A stretch of 64,000 nucleotides of DNA. Source: Natronorubrum halophilum. GTDB taxonomy: Archaea > Halobacteriota > Halobacteria > Halobacteriales > Natrialbaceae. Each line of letters begins with the position of its first letter. The stretch's first letter is position 1. Shown here piece by piece: positions 34,644 through 43,704 of this stretch. Location: positions 644,131 through 708,130 of the forward strand of contig NZ_QQTY01000003.1 of assembly GCF_003670115.1 (NCBI RefSeq). Direction: 5' to 3'. A program made the position numbers and the translations under genes. The notes beneath the pieces were generated by a model. That model did not search any database. It was not told the origin of the DNA and saw only the letters and a list, made by a program, of their open reading frames with translations.

Positions 34644-35561
34644 ATGAGTGTGGAAATAGCTGTTAACATCTCAACCGATACTAATCCTGCTCTATCTGGA
34701 TATTCGGAAGTCAAATGGGCTGACCAGTGTAATTTCGCAACTAAAATTGAATCGCAAGGATTTGATGGGATTGCAATTCCTGATCATTTAATGATTGGTG
34801 ATGAGCATTCACTTGAATGCATCTCTCTTTCTGCCGCATTTGCACAGCTTACCGATGAAATAGACATATATCTCAATACAATCAATAATAACCTACGTCA
34901 CGGTCCGCTTCTTGCAAAGACAGCGTCTAGTATCGACAATATAAGCGGTGGGAGGCTTAAATTGGGAATTGGAGCAGGATGGTATGAAGCTGAAGCAAAT
35001 GCTTATGGATACAATTGGCCAGATGCCCCAGAGCGACTTTATAAAATGGAAGAGAGCATAATCGTATTAAAAAAACTCTGGACAGAAGATTCTGTTGATT
35101 TTGATGGTGAATTCTATAATTTAGATGGCGCAGTTTGTAAGCCACATCCGATACAAAATCCGCATCCTCCGGTCATGATCGGCGGCGGAGGTGAAGAGTT
35201 CACACTCCGTATAGCAGCTAAGCATGCAGATATTTGGAACTACTATGGTGATCTAGAAACTATAGATAGTAAAATGAAGATTCTTTCAAAACACTGCGAC
35301 ACATATGATCGATCGTTCGAGGACATAAAAAAATCCTGGTTCTGCCGCTGTCTCATCGGAGAGTCACGGGAAAAACTCGAAGAAATGAAGAAAAATGGAA
35401 ATATTGATGATTCAGTTATAGTTGGAACTCCTAGTGAGATTCTTGAAAAATTTAAGCCGTACACTCAACTCGGTATCGATGAATTCGTGCTTGATTTCAT
35501 CGATTATCCTAATAAGAGATCCGCAGAACTATTCGCTCGAGAAGTCGCCCCCTATCTATAA
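34644..35561 (+). CDS. LLM-class (luciferase-like) flavin/F420-dependent oxidoreductase
   Basis: The 305-residue protein is a luciferase-like TIM barrel. Visible features are FDGIAIPDHLMIGD (start of the cofactor pocket), LAKTASSIDNISGGRLKLGIGAGW, the typical GAGWYEAE turn, HPPVMIGGGGE and the C-terminal LGIDEFVLDF. In archaea these enzymes commonly use coenzyme F420. The gene is strikingly A/T-rich compared with the loci around it and is bracketed by IS fragments, which suggests horizontal arrival. The substrate is unknown. Confidence 0.87.
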   Translation: MSVEIAVNISTDTNPALSGYSEVKWADQCNFATKIESQGFDGIAIPDHLMIGDEHSLECISLSAAFAQLTDEIDIYLNTINNNLRHGPLLAKTASSIDNISGGRLKLGIGAGWYEAEANAYGYNWPDAPERLYKMEESIIVLKKLWTEDSVDFDGEFYNLDGAVCKPHPIQNPHPPVMIGGGGEEFTLRIAAKHADIWNYYGDLETIDSKMKILSKHCDTYDRSFEDIKKSWFCRCLIGESREKLEEMKKNGNIDDSVIVGTPSEILEKFKPYTQLGIDEFVLDFIDYPNKRSAELFAREVAPYL

Positions 35562-35669
35562 TTTTCTTACTAACTGGCGGACAATCCCATACTGGAAATG
35601 TAACTATAGATGTAATTGAAACATTACGTTCATCACTGTATGAAAACCCAGTATACTTCCTTAGTATCC

Positions 35670-35771
35670 TTCCTATTAAGGCGGTGTACACGCTGAGAAG
35701 GTCTGGGAGCAACATTCCACACTGACTCTACGACCTGCTCGTTCCGCAAACTGGCCTAATTAGACAGTGCC
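35670..35771 (-). mobile_element. IS left-end fragment
   Basis: Read on the minus strand from 35771, the sequence begins GGCACTGTCTAATTAGGCCA and continues GTTTGCGGAACGAGCAGGTC. It matches the left end of the degenerate copy at 58010 nearly base for base for about 90 bases. It encodes only the first residues of the transposase (PDLLS) before the match stops. It is the opposite orientation to the IS remnant ending at 34373. Confidence 0.78.
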
Positions 35772-36038
35772 TCGAGTTTCTAAATGAACAAGATCAGAAC
35801 ATGGTTCAGGGGCATCTTGAGGATCCAGAGTGGGAATTCTGCTTTCCTGGAGAATCCGTGTTCATCGTTGGGCGCGTTTCGTTCGATATAGATTGAAAGA
35901 GTAAGTATACGTAAATAGGCTTCTTTGCCATCGAACTATTTCAGCCACAGTAATCTCACTACTAAATCGTGGCTCTATTCCGGTTATTGTCTAACGTGAT
36001 GCGACTAACTAAACACAGGCCCTCAGTCGTTCAAATCA
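35772..36038. other. Intergenic, nothing recognised
   Basis: No open frame with a recognisable domain and no repeat beyond the adjoining IS end were seen. Confidence 0.4.
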
Positions 36039-36491
36039 TCATTCTTCTAAGTGAACATCACGGTAACTTTTAATATACTTGTTTGGAAGCAGATTGATAG
36101 CATCGTCCTTGTGTAGCTCATCCTTCTCGCCAGGGTAGATTACCTGAATGTGCGCACCGAGATCTGTAATGAGTTCTCGGCAAACGCCGCAGGGCGAAAC
36201 TACCTTGATTTCGTTCTCATCTTCCGCGGGCCCGGGATGTCGTACAGACACGATAGTCTCGATTTCATCCGAAGAATTGCCGTTCGCAACGGTTGTCCCG
36301 AGAACAACGGGTTCCGCACAGACAGACGCACGGCCGACATTCGCTTCGACATGGACGCCTGTGTGGACAGTCCCATCGGTCGTTCGCACCGCTGAGCCGA
36401 CGTAGTGTGTCCCGTGGACGTACGCATCTCGGATAACATCTCGCGCACTTTCGATAAGCGCCTCGTCCTCTTTAGTTATTTTTTCGGTCAT
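36039..36491 (-). CDS. Cytidine deaminase-like zinc hydrolase
   Basis: The 150-residue protein has the cytidine deaminase signature: HVEANVGRASVCAEPV, where CAE supplies a zinc cysteine and the catalytic glutamate, and SPCGVCRELI with the other two zinc cysteines. Length and spacing fit the tetrameric type. It starts two bases after the CaiB-like gene, so it is cotranscribed with it, an odd partnership for pyrimidine salvage. It might deaminate another cyclic amine in the catabolic pathway. Confidence 0.85.
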   Translation of the reverse strand: MTEKITKEDEALIESARDVIRDAYVHGTHYVGSAVRTTDGTVHTGVHVEANVGRASVCAEPVVLGTTVANGNSSDEIETIVSVRHPGPAEDENEIKVVSPCGVCRELITDLGAHIQVIYPGEKDELHKDDAINLLPNKYIKSYRDVHLEE

Positions 36492-36493
36492 CG

Positions 36494-37699
36494 TTATTGT
36501 GATCTGGCACTACCTTCTTTCGCGGTAATTCCATTCTCCTCGAGAGTCTGGATTTCATCTTCATCATAGCCAAGCTCATCTAGGATTTCATCGGTCTGTT
36601 CACCAGGTGTTGGGGGATCTGTGAATTCAAGAGATGCGTTCGACATCGAAACTGGAACACCAGTCGTTTCGAACGTTCCAATCCCAGGGTATTCGAGTTC
36701 GATGATCATATCATTGTGCCTAACTTGAGGATGATTTGCGGCCTCCGTATAGTCGTTAACTTCTGCAACCCAAGCGCCTGCATTAAGCAAACGATCCATC
36801 AAATCTTCCGTCGGTATCTCTTGCGTTTCATCTTCAAGTTGATGTTTGATCTCATCACGATTCACGTACACTTCACGACTATCTGCATAATCACAGAGCG
36901 GTTCAATACCGAGTTCAGTGGCAATACTCGGCAGATTCGCGAAGGAAAGTGCAACATAGCCGTCTTCCGTCTCGTAGACTCCATACGGCGCACCGGAGTA
37001 CACGTGACCGATGCCCGATTCACTACGCTCTGCCTTAGCATCCATGTTTATAGCGCTCGTAATCTCCTGTGTCTGGAAATCGATACCAGCGTTAAGGAGG
37101 TTCGTCTCTATTTTTTGTCCTTCGCCTGTGAGTTGCTGGTGATACAGCGCAACTACGGTGTGAAGTGCGATTGTGTTTGCAGAGTGTGCATCACAGATAA
37201 ACGAACCAGCAGGTGTTGGAGGGTCTTGCTTCCGGCCAGTATTCTGTACGAGTCCGCTCATTGCTTGTGCGAGGATGTCCTGACCAGGACGATCTGCATA
37301 CGGACCGTCAGATCCGAATCCGGAGGCAGATACATAGACGATACTATTGTTTATCTCTTTTACATCTTCATAACCAAGACCGAACTTCTCCATGACGCCC
37401 GGGCGGAAGTTCTCCACCAGCGCATCTGCTTCGTCGATAATGCCCTCAGCGATCTGTCGCCCTTCATCAGACTTGAGATCAAGTGTAATAGAACGCTTAT
37501 TTCGATTCATTGCCAGGAAATATGGACTGGTGTCCTCGAGGAGAGCGCCCTCTATCGGGGCGGTTCGAACGAGCTCGCCACCGGCCGGCTCAATTTTGAT
37601 GACGTCCGCACCCATGTCTCCGAGCTTTTGGGTCGCCCAGCCACCTTGTTGCATTTGGCTAAAATCTGCGATAGTCACATCATCGAGTGGTGTTGTCAT
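36494..37699 (-). CDS. CaiB/BaiF family CoA transferase (class III)
   Basis: The 401-residue protein shows the class III CoA-transferase text: DFSQMQQGGWATQKLGDMGADVIKIEP, NRNKRSITLDLKS, ENFRPGVMEKFGLGYEDV, and ICDAHSANTIA, where the aspartate is the expected covalent CoA-carrying residue (about residue 168). It moves CoA from one acid to another. In this island it could activate an organic acid for the nearby acyl-CoA dehydrogenase, hydratases and MaoC protein. Confidence 0.92.
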   Translation of the reverse strand: MTTPLDDVTIADFSQMQQGGWATQKLGDMGADVIKIEPAGGELVRTAPIEGALLEDTSPYFLAMNRNKRSITLDLKSDEGRQIAEGIIDEADALVENFRPGVMEKFGLGYEDVKEINNSIVYVSASGFGSDGPYADRPGQDILAQAMSGLVQNTGRKQDPPTPAGSFICDAHSANTIALHTVVALYHQQLTGEGQKIETNLLNAGIDFQTQEITSAINMDAKAERSESGIGHVYSGAPYGVYETEDGYVALSFANLPSIATELGIEPLCDYADSREVYVNRDEIKHQLEDETQEIPTEDLMDRLLNAGAWVAEVNDYTEAANHPQVRHNDMIIELEYPGIGTFETTGVPVSMSNASLEFTDPPTPGEQTDEILDELGYDEDEIQTLEENGITAKEGSARSQ

Positions 37700-37832
37700 A
37701 CATCAGGGAACTAGTTGACCGATGGCTTAATTCCACCGATAATTGGACTAGTACCGTACAGACACGATCAGTAGTGAAAAAAGCGTCTCACCTCGGCACA
37801 ACCGCCATTAACGGGACAGATCACAGCGGCTG

Positions 37833-38249
37833 TTATTCGGGTGGAGGTCCCTCAAGACGTTCGATGAGTTCGATGGCGTGGCCATCGGGGTCCGCAACGA
37901 AGGTGATAGTATTCCGGTGCGTACCGAGGTCGATGGTTTTCGGTTCGAGAATAACGTGACAGTTGGTGCGCGCAACGAGGGTCTCAAACCGTTCCTGAAG
38001 GTCCTCATCTACGAGTAGACAAACCGAATGGTCAGCGTGAATGTTGTTGCCACTGCTGGCTTCTACAGGCGCATCGTTCGATGGGTCCTCAAAAATATGG
38101 ATGTCAGATCCTGTTTTCGGACCGACGTAGACGTGTTCGACTCCGTCTTCTACGAATCCCCACTTTTCATCGAATCCCAGGCCATCGATGTAAAATTCTT
38201 TCGACCGATCGAGATCCGTTACTCTGAACGCAGTATGTATGACCTCCAT
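37833..38249 (-). CDS. VOC (glyoxalase/dioxygenase-fold) protein
   Basis: The ATG at 38249 gives about 138 residues (MEVIHTAFRVTDLDRSKEFY start); the open frame to 38258 would need a TTG. The single VOC module ends with TFVADPDGHAIELIERL, which carries the usual terminal metal glutamate; an early histidine is at position 5. Members isomerise or open small oxygenated molecules. It lies between the CaiB operon and the SDR gene. Confidence 0.85.
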   Translation of the reverse strand: MEVIHTAFRVTDLDRSKEFYIDGLGFDEKWGFVEDGVEHVYVGPKTGSDIHIFEDPSNDAPVEASSGNNIHADHSVCLLVDEDLQERFETLVARTNCHVILEPKTIDLGTHRNTITFVADPDGHAIELIERLEGPPPE

Positions 38250-38376
38250 AGATACCAATTTGAACGGACCAGCATAAACCTAGGCAGATCTCGAGGGGAA
38301 AGACAGTGGAAAATATCGAGACGGTACAACGGCTGCGAAAACACACCGGTCGCCACACGAACTAACTATTGGGTGG

Positions 38377-39168
38377 TCACAAGTTCGATGACCCGAGGCC
38401 CCCGTCAACCGGGAGAGATACACCGTTTATGAAACTTGAGCGCTCCGAAGAGAGGTATGCGACGGCGTCACCGAGTTCCATCGGATCGCCGATCCGACCG
38501 ACCGGAATGTTTTGACCGCGCTCCTCTAGCCCCTGTTCGTAAGACTCGTACTCACCACGTTCGACCCCTTGACGGACGAGCGCTGCTGTCCGATCCGTTT
38601 CGTGCGGAGCTGGCAGGACCGCGTTGGCCCGAATATCGGGTGCGAGTTCTTTTGAGAGCGTTTTTTCGAGACCGATGACGCCCATCCGAACGGCATTCGA
38701 TAACACCAGCGACGGAATGGCTTCTTTGACACTGCGCGACGTGATCATAACGACAGTTCCACCGCCACCAGCCGCCAGGTGATCAACGGATTCTCGAACG
38801 AGGCGGACGACACTCATTACGAGAAGTTCGAACGCATCGTACCACTCGTCGTCAGTCGTTTCAAGGAACGGCCCGCTTGGGGGGCCGCCGGCATTCGTGA
38901 CAAGGTGATCGATACTACCAAATTCCTCGACAGTGCGATTTACGAGTGACGTGATATCGTCCGCGTCGGTAAGGTCGGCTGTATGGCCAATTACTTCGCC
39001 GGTAGCTGTCTCTCTTACTTCTTCGACCGCAGCTTCGAGGCGGTCTTCGTCGCGTCCATTGAGGACAACGTTTACCCCTTCTTCTGCGAGGCGAGTTGCT
39101 GCAGCCTTTCCGAGTCCGCTGCTGGATGCTGTAATCAGTGCACTATTGCCTTCGATTTGCAGGTCCAT
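38377..39168 (-). CDS. Atypical short-chain dehydrogenase/reductase lacking Tyr and Lys
   Basis: The Rossmann motif TASSSGLGKAAATRL, NAGG and the C-terminal SFINGVSLPVDGG identify an SDR of about 263 residues. At the active site the usual YxxxK reads SNAVR (in LVLSNAVRMGVIG), so the catalytic tyrosine and lysine are replaced by serine and arginine, as in a known divergent SDR branch. TTTAAG at 39195-39200 supports the ATG at 39168 over 39177. It is a possible uronate or keto-acid reductase, but its chemistry may differ from classical SDRs. Confidence 0.85.
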   Translation of the reverse strand: MDLQIEGNSALITASSSGLGKAAATRLAEEGVNVVLNGRDEDRLEAAVEEVRETATGEVIGHTADLTDADDITSLVNRTVEEFGSIDHLVTNAGGPPSGPFLETTDDEWYDAFELLVMSVVRLVRESVDHLAAGGGGTVVMITSRSVKEAIPSLVLSNAVRMGVIGLEKTLSKELAPDIRANAVLPAPHETDRTAALVRQGVERGEYESYEQGLEERGQNIPVGRIGDPMELGDAVAYLSSERSSFINGVSLPVDGGLGSSNL

Positions 39169-39282
39169 ATTGATCATCTTCTATCCAACAGTATCTTAAA
39201 TGTATCGACGTCGTCTTCCTGTGAGAAACCTGTCATCACCTGTTCCAGCAACGCTCGGATAAAGATGAACGCCCGGACGTGG

Positions 39283-39699
39283 CTAGTGAACAACCGTTAC
39301 CGGCACTGGAGCCTGACGGACGAGTTGTTCAGCGATACTTCTAAAGAGAATCTCCAAGAGGCTGGATTTGAAATTCTCGCTCACCACGATATGGTCCGTA
39401 TCCGTACTCTCCGCCAATGCAATTATCTCCCGAACGGGCCTTCCAGTGATTACTTTCGTTTCAACGTTGCAGTCCGAAGAGGATAGTAATTCGATTGCGT
39501 TCGCAAATATCATTTCCATGGTTTCGTTCTGTCTTTCCAAAATCTGATCGCACGCGTAGCCGCTGCCCTCTGTATAGCTCCCTACGTTCATCGAAGAGAT
39601 CGTTACCAACGTAATATCTTGATCGCCGAATCTTTCTGCGGCGTACCGAACTGATTCCAGCGCCGACTCCGAGTCGTCGATCGGGACGAGTGTAGGCAT
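39283..39699 (-). CDS. Universal stress protein (UspA) family
   Basis: The 138-residue protein begins MPTLVPIDDSESALESVRYA and ends with a strand PVPVTVVH, matching the UspA fold. The usual ATP-binding GxxGxxxxxxxxxG(S/T) stretch is weak: the region reads SENFKSSLLEILFRSIAEQL, without the glycines, so nucleotide binding is doubtful. It stands alone between the SDR and aldehyde dehydrogenase genes, as stress-response accessory proteins often do in haloarchaea. Confidence 0.82.
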   Translation of the reverse strand: MPTLVPIDDSESALESVRYAAERFGDQDITLVTISSMNVGSYTEGSGYACDQILERQNETMEMIFANAIELLSSSDCNVETKVITGRPVREIIALAESTDTDHIVVSENFKSSLLEILFRSIAEQLVRQAPVPVTVVH

Positions 39700-39891
39700 A
39701 CATGTTATCTGTTCCCTATGGTAAAAAATAGCACTGTCAGGAGAAAACCACTTCAGAACGAACGTTTCGGGGATAAATCTCGAGGGAGTGGCCGGAAAGT
39801 CGGTCTGGAACAGACAGGTGGTTGTCTCTTCCTGCTAATGGTGGCCGGCCCCGACTTCAGATACGTATCGTTAGCCGCGGATAGTTTTCAT

Positions 39892-41349
39892 TCACTGTTG
39901 GTAGTTTATATAGACTGTCCGGCTGATCGAGTAGAAATCCAGTCCGGCATCACCCTGCTCGCGGTAAGTTTCGCTCGAGGAATCTTTAAATCCGCCGAAC
40001 GGAACGTGGAGTTCGAGACCGGTCGTCTTCTCGTTGACCTTGATGATACCGGCTTCAGCACGCGTTGCGAACTCGTGGGCCTCAGAGAGGTTTTGACTTA
40101 CGAGCCCCGCCGCGAGCCCATATCGAACATCATTCGCCTGCGCAAGCGCGTCTTCGAAGCTAGAGACGGGGATGATACCGAGCACCGGACCAAATATCTC
40201 CTCTTGAGCGATACGCATATCGTTCGTAACGTCGGAGAAGACGGTTGGCTCGACGAAGTGGCCGTTTTCGTAGACGCCACCGGTAAGTTGGCTCCCACCG
40301 GTTTCAAGCGTAGCACCCTCTCGTTTTCCGACCTCGATATAGTCTAGTGTTGACTCGAGTTCTGACTCACTGACGTGTGGACCCATATCGTAGTCTTCGA
40401 GGCCAGGACCGATTTCGATACCGTCGACGTGAGCGGTCATCTCGTCCACAAACTCCTCGTAAATGTCCTCGTGGACGAGTGCTTTCGACGTTGCCGTACA
40501 TGCCTCGCCGGTCACTCCGAAGCAACCGTCAGCCACGATATCCACTGCACTGTCGATATCCGCTGTCGGCATCACAATGGTCGGGTTCTTCCCGCCTAGT
40601 TCAAGCTGAACGCGCTTTCCGTCCTTGGCTGCTTGTTCGCGGACCTTTTCGCCGACCGAATGGCTTCCGGTGAACGAAACGGCATCCACAGACGGGCTAG
40701 CGGCAATGGTGGACCCGACAGCTCGACCGGGACCAGTCACGAAATTCACGACACCATCGGGGATGCCCGCCTCCTCGAGCGCTTCGACGAGTTCGAGGAC
40801 GATCTCCGGAGCGAGCGATGCGGGTTTGAGCACGACGGTGTTCCCCGCCGCAAGGGCCGGCGCCATTTTCCACGATGCGATCGCAATGGGGAAGTTCCAA
40901 GGTGTAATGAGACCTGCAACTCCCAGTGGTTCATTCTCAGAGTAAAGGTGCGTACTTTGGTTTGAAGACGCCTTTACAGAGCCACCGAAATCACTTGCCT
41001 TCGCCGCGTAGTACGCGTAAATATCGATGGCGCGCTGGACCTCGCCTGACGATTCGGACATCGTCTTCCCGACCTCGCGAGAAAGCGTCTCCGTTAATTG
41101 CTCTTTCCGTTCGGCGAGTATTTCACTCGCCTTGCGCAGGATGCGTCCACGCTCTGGTCCTGGAGTTCCCGCCCATTCATTCGAAGCCTCGTTAGCGGCA
41201 TCGATAGCTGCTTCTGTATCCTCAGCTGTCGACTGTTGATAGTGCCCAATAACATCGCTGATATCTGCCGGGTTTCTGTTCTCGAACGTTTCACCGGACG
41301 TGGATTTGACCCACGCTCCGCCAATGAAGTTGCGTTGCTTGCTTGGCAT
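39892..41349 (-). CDS. Aldehyde dehydrogenase, alpha-ketoglutarate-semialdehyde dehydrogenase-like
   Basis: The 485-residue NAD(P)-dependent enzyme shows TPWNFPIAIASWKMAPALAA, ELGGKNPTIV with the general-base glutamate, and GEACTATSK with the catalytic cysteine. The C-terminal FGGFKDSSSETYREQGDAGLDF signature resembles the haloarchaeal 2,5-dioxovalerate (KGSA) dehydrogenases of oxidative pentose and uronate routes. That would convert a sugar-derived semialdehyde into 2-oxoglutarate. It is divergent from the DMT permease gene. Confidence 0.88.
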   Translation of the reverse strand: MPSKQRNFIGGAWVKSTSGETFENRNPADISDVIGHYQQSTAEDTEAAIDAANEASNEWAGTPGPERGRILRKASEILAERKEQLTETLSREVGKTMSESSGEVQRAIDIYAYYAAKASDFGGSVKASSNQSTHLYSENEPLGVAGLITPWNFPIAIASWKMAPALAAGNTVVLKPASLAPEIVLELVEALEEAGIPDGVVNFVTGPGRAVGSTIAASPSVDAVSFTGSHSVGEKVREQAAKDGKRVQLELGGKNPTIVMPTADIDSAVDIVADGCFGVTGEACTATSKALVHEDIYEEFVDEMTAHVDGIEIGPGLEDYDMGPHVSESELESTLDYIEVGKREGATLETGGSQLTGGVYENGHFVEPTVFSDVTNDMRIAQEEIFGPVLGIIPVSSFEDALAQANDVRYGLAAGLVSQNLSEAHEFATRAEAGIIKVNEKTTGLELHVPFGGFKDSSSETYREQGDAGLDFYSISRTVYINYQQ

Positions 41350-41478
41350 GCACTAGTACGATTAGAGCGCCCTCCTATATTATTTGCCCTCAATTATTTG
41401 TCCAATTCTTAACAATAGATGACAATCGAGGGTCCAATAGCAGAACAGGTAAGAAACTACGTTTTAATTGTTTAACTA

Positions 41479-42372
41479 ATGGTGGAAATTCCATCGAGCT
41501 ATGGGGTAGCCTATGCAGGAACAGGAGCAGTTATTTGGGGCGCGTTCCTCTTTTATCTGAAGTACCATTTCAGTGAATATCCGCCCGCACTCGTCCTCGC
41601 AGTGACTAACGTCTTTTCAGTGGCGTGGTTTTTAGCCGCCGTTGGACTTACCGCGAACCGAACAGTGGTCGACGGGATCGTGTCGTTACCGCCGAGCGAT
41701 TGGGTTGCGGCATTCGTCGTGGTAAGCGTATTCTCACTGGGGCTGCTTATGCTGTATCACGCCCTTGCAGTTGGCGACGTTTCGTACGTGGCACCGCTCA
41801 GCAAGCTCTCACCAGCATTCGTTCTGCCACTTGAGGTCATTGTACTCGGTCAATTTCTCAAGCCTGTGCAAGTTATGGGAATTATCATCGCGACGGGTGC
41901 CGTCTACATAGCAAATTACCAGGGCGGTGGTCTCCACGAACCGTTCCGCACCGCCATATCCGCTCGTCCTGCGCGCCTCGCATTAGCGAGCGCACTCCTA
42001 CTCGGGATTGTAGACGTAAGTCAGCGAGCGCTGCTTCAAGATGGGGGAATCACTCCGGAGGTTTGGACGCTGGTCAAACTCGCAGGCGTACCACTGGTTC
42101 TGAGTCCTATTGTGTGGCGAAACTGGACGTCCAGTGTATGGGCCGATCTTCGCAAGTTCGCGGTCGCCGGTGCGTTCGTCGGTGTCGGCGAGTGGTTGAC
42201 TGCACTCGCGTTCTCATCCGTCCCTGCAAGCGTCGCCTCCCCTATCATCAGTTTACAGGCGATTGTTGCCGTCGTACTCGGTGGAATCATTCTTGGGGAG
42301 GATCGCCTTGCGCTGCGGCTCGTAGCCGCTGGCAGTGCCGCAGTTGGCGTCGCTCTTATCGCACTCGGATAA
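41479..42372 (+). CDS. EamA/DMT superfamily transporter
   Basis: The 297-residue protein has about ten hydrophobic helices in two EamA repeats (GTGAVIWGAFLFYLKY start; second repeat from about residue 160, with SVPASVASPIISLQAIVAVV). Members move metabolites across the membrane. It lies between the aldehyde dehydrogenase (divergent) and a GH105-like gene (convergent, four bases apart), so a sugar-acid or product exporter/importer role is plausible. Confidence 0.88.
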   Translation: MVEIPSSYGVAYAGTGAVIWGAFLFYLKYHFSEYPPALVLAVTNVFSVAWFLAAVGLTANRTVVDGIVSLPPSDWVAAFVVVSVFSLGLLMLYHALAVGDVSYVAPLSKLSPAFVLPLEVIVLGQFLKPVQVMGIIIATGAVYIANYQGGGLHEPFRTAISARPARLALASALLLGIVDVSQRALLQDGGITPEVWTLVKLAGVPLVLSPIVWRNWTSSVWADLRKFAVAGAFVGVGEWLTALAFSSVPASVASPIISLQAIVAVVLGGIILGEDRLALRLVAAGSAAVGVALIALG

Positions 42373-42376
42373 CTGA

Positions 42377-43408
42377 TTATTGGAAGCAACTCGCCGCCAT
42401 CAGGAACAATCCCTGGCCGTGGAGTGTAACACCAATGGGTGCCTCAGGTCCACCGGGAACGACCGCGACGCGACGAACGTCTCCGTCGTCGTCTACGACG
42501 CCCTTACAGACTTCCATTGCTCGTTCAGCAGATTTTTCGTATTTCTCGTCCTCAAGGACTCCAAGTTCGAGCCCTCGTTTGAACGTGTACGCTGCCATAA
42601 GCGTTCCCGACGTCTCGAGAGGTTCCTCTGGATCATCCACGATATTGTGCCAAAATCCTGTGTCATCTTGGAGGCCGACCATTGTCGAACACGTTTCTCG
42701 AAGTATTTCTTCCATGAGCGCATGTCCTTCGTGATCATCAGGAACGTGCTCAATGGTGTCTACTAGCGCACAGGTGGCCCATCCGATCCCACGCGACCAG
42801 AAGCAACTCTGAACGTATGAGTTTGGTTGTTCCATCCACGTGTGTCGGAATAAGCCCGTGTGGGGATCTTGCAGGTGTTTGCGTTGTACTTCGAACTGTT
42901 GGATCGCGTCATCGACTGCCACGGGGTCATCTGCGAGAACCCCGTACCGAGCGAGAAACGGACAGACCATCCATAGGCCGTCAACGGCGAGCGAGATCTC
43001 ACCGCGTTGCTGGGGAATGCCACCCTCATTGGAACGCTCGACATCTCGGAGGTATTCGATTTGCTTTCGTGCGGCGTCGAGATAGTATTCCTCTCCCGTT
43101 CGATCGTAGTACTCGAGAACCCCGTGACCGATCGCGGCCGGGTCGGGAACGGACTGATATTCGCCGATGGTCCACTCCGCCGCCCAGTCGAGGTGGAGCG
43201 GATCAAGCGAGCCGTAGGAAAATTGTCCATCACTGGTCTGGGTCGCTATACAGCGATCGACGATCTCCTGGGTTCGTTCGGGTTGTTCCCCGGTTGCAAG
43301 GAGTCCATCGATCAGGCAGGCTTTCTCCCAGTCGATTCCCATCTCCATGTCCCAATCGACTGTATTCTCGGCGACACGACTAACTATGTCCGATAGCGTT
43401 GCTGTCAT
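42377..43408 (-). CDS. GH88/GH105-like unsaturated glycuronyl hydrolase (copy 1)
   Basis: The 343-residue (alpha/alpha)6-barrel protein carries GHGVLEYYDRTGEEYYLDAA, LAVDGLWMVCPFLARYG, FWSRGIGWATCALVD, DTGFWHNIVDDPEEPLETSGT and VVPGGPEAPIG. This is the layout of family 105/88 enzymes, which remove 4,5-unsaturated uronic acids from lyase products by hydration. The aspartate of VDGLWM is a likely catalytic residue. There is no signal peptide, so it acts in the cytoplasm. It is clearly paralogous to the copy at 46014. Confidence 0.87.
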   Translation of the reverse strand: MTATLSDIVSRVAENTVDWDMEMGIDWEKACLIDGLLATGEQPERTQEIVDRCIATQTSDGQFSYGSLDPLHLDWAAEWTIGEYQSVPDPAAIGHGVLEYYDRTGEEYYLDAARKQIEYLRDVERSNEGGIPQQRGEISLAVDGLWMVCPFLARYGVLADDPVAVDDAIQQFEVQRKHLQDPHTGLFRHTWMEQPNSYVQSCFWSRGIGWATCALVDTIEHVPDDHEGHALMEEILRETCSTMVGLQDDTGFWHNIVDDPEEPLETSGTLMAAYTFKRGLELGVLEDEKYEKSAERAMEVCKGVVDDDGDVRRVAVVPGGPEAPIGVTLHGQGLFLMAASCFQ

Positions 43409-43704
43409 CGGTTCACTTACAACGTTCTCGGGGGGTTAGATAAATGTTTTCAGGGACCATGGGTCATGTCATCTACATGTCTAGATGCTTGTCGAACATA
43501 CTGACGAGATGGCTTTCAGACGCCTCTTTTAGGAGTAGACGACGGGATCGCGGATGAAACGACTGAATAGAGGAATGTGTTTGTGACTTTTCAAACGGCC
43601 AGCCTCGCATGCCGACAGTGAACGCTCCATGACAGCGTCCAAAACGGGTTTTTTGAGCTTCTACACCGCAAACCATAGCGATGAAGAGTTAGCGATAGAA
43701 TCAG
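43409..43704. promoter_or_regulatory. Upstream region of GH105 copy 1, with a small inverted repeat
   Basis: The minus-strand ATTTAT box at about 43439-43446 is the likely promoter of GH105 copy 1. CATCTA-CATGTC-TAGATG at 43470-43487 is a six-base inverted repeat just upstream of it. No gene is supported here. Confidence 0.4.

Noticed and set aside
36716..37714. 332-codon open frame antisense to the CaiB-like gene
   Set aside because: Low-complexity, cysteine-rich product without motifs; the minus strand encodes an intact CoA transferase.
43473..43676. 67-codon ORF upstream of GH105 copy 1
   Set aside because: No start signal or domain; it lies within the promoter region of a real gene.
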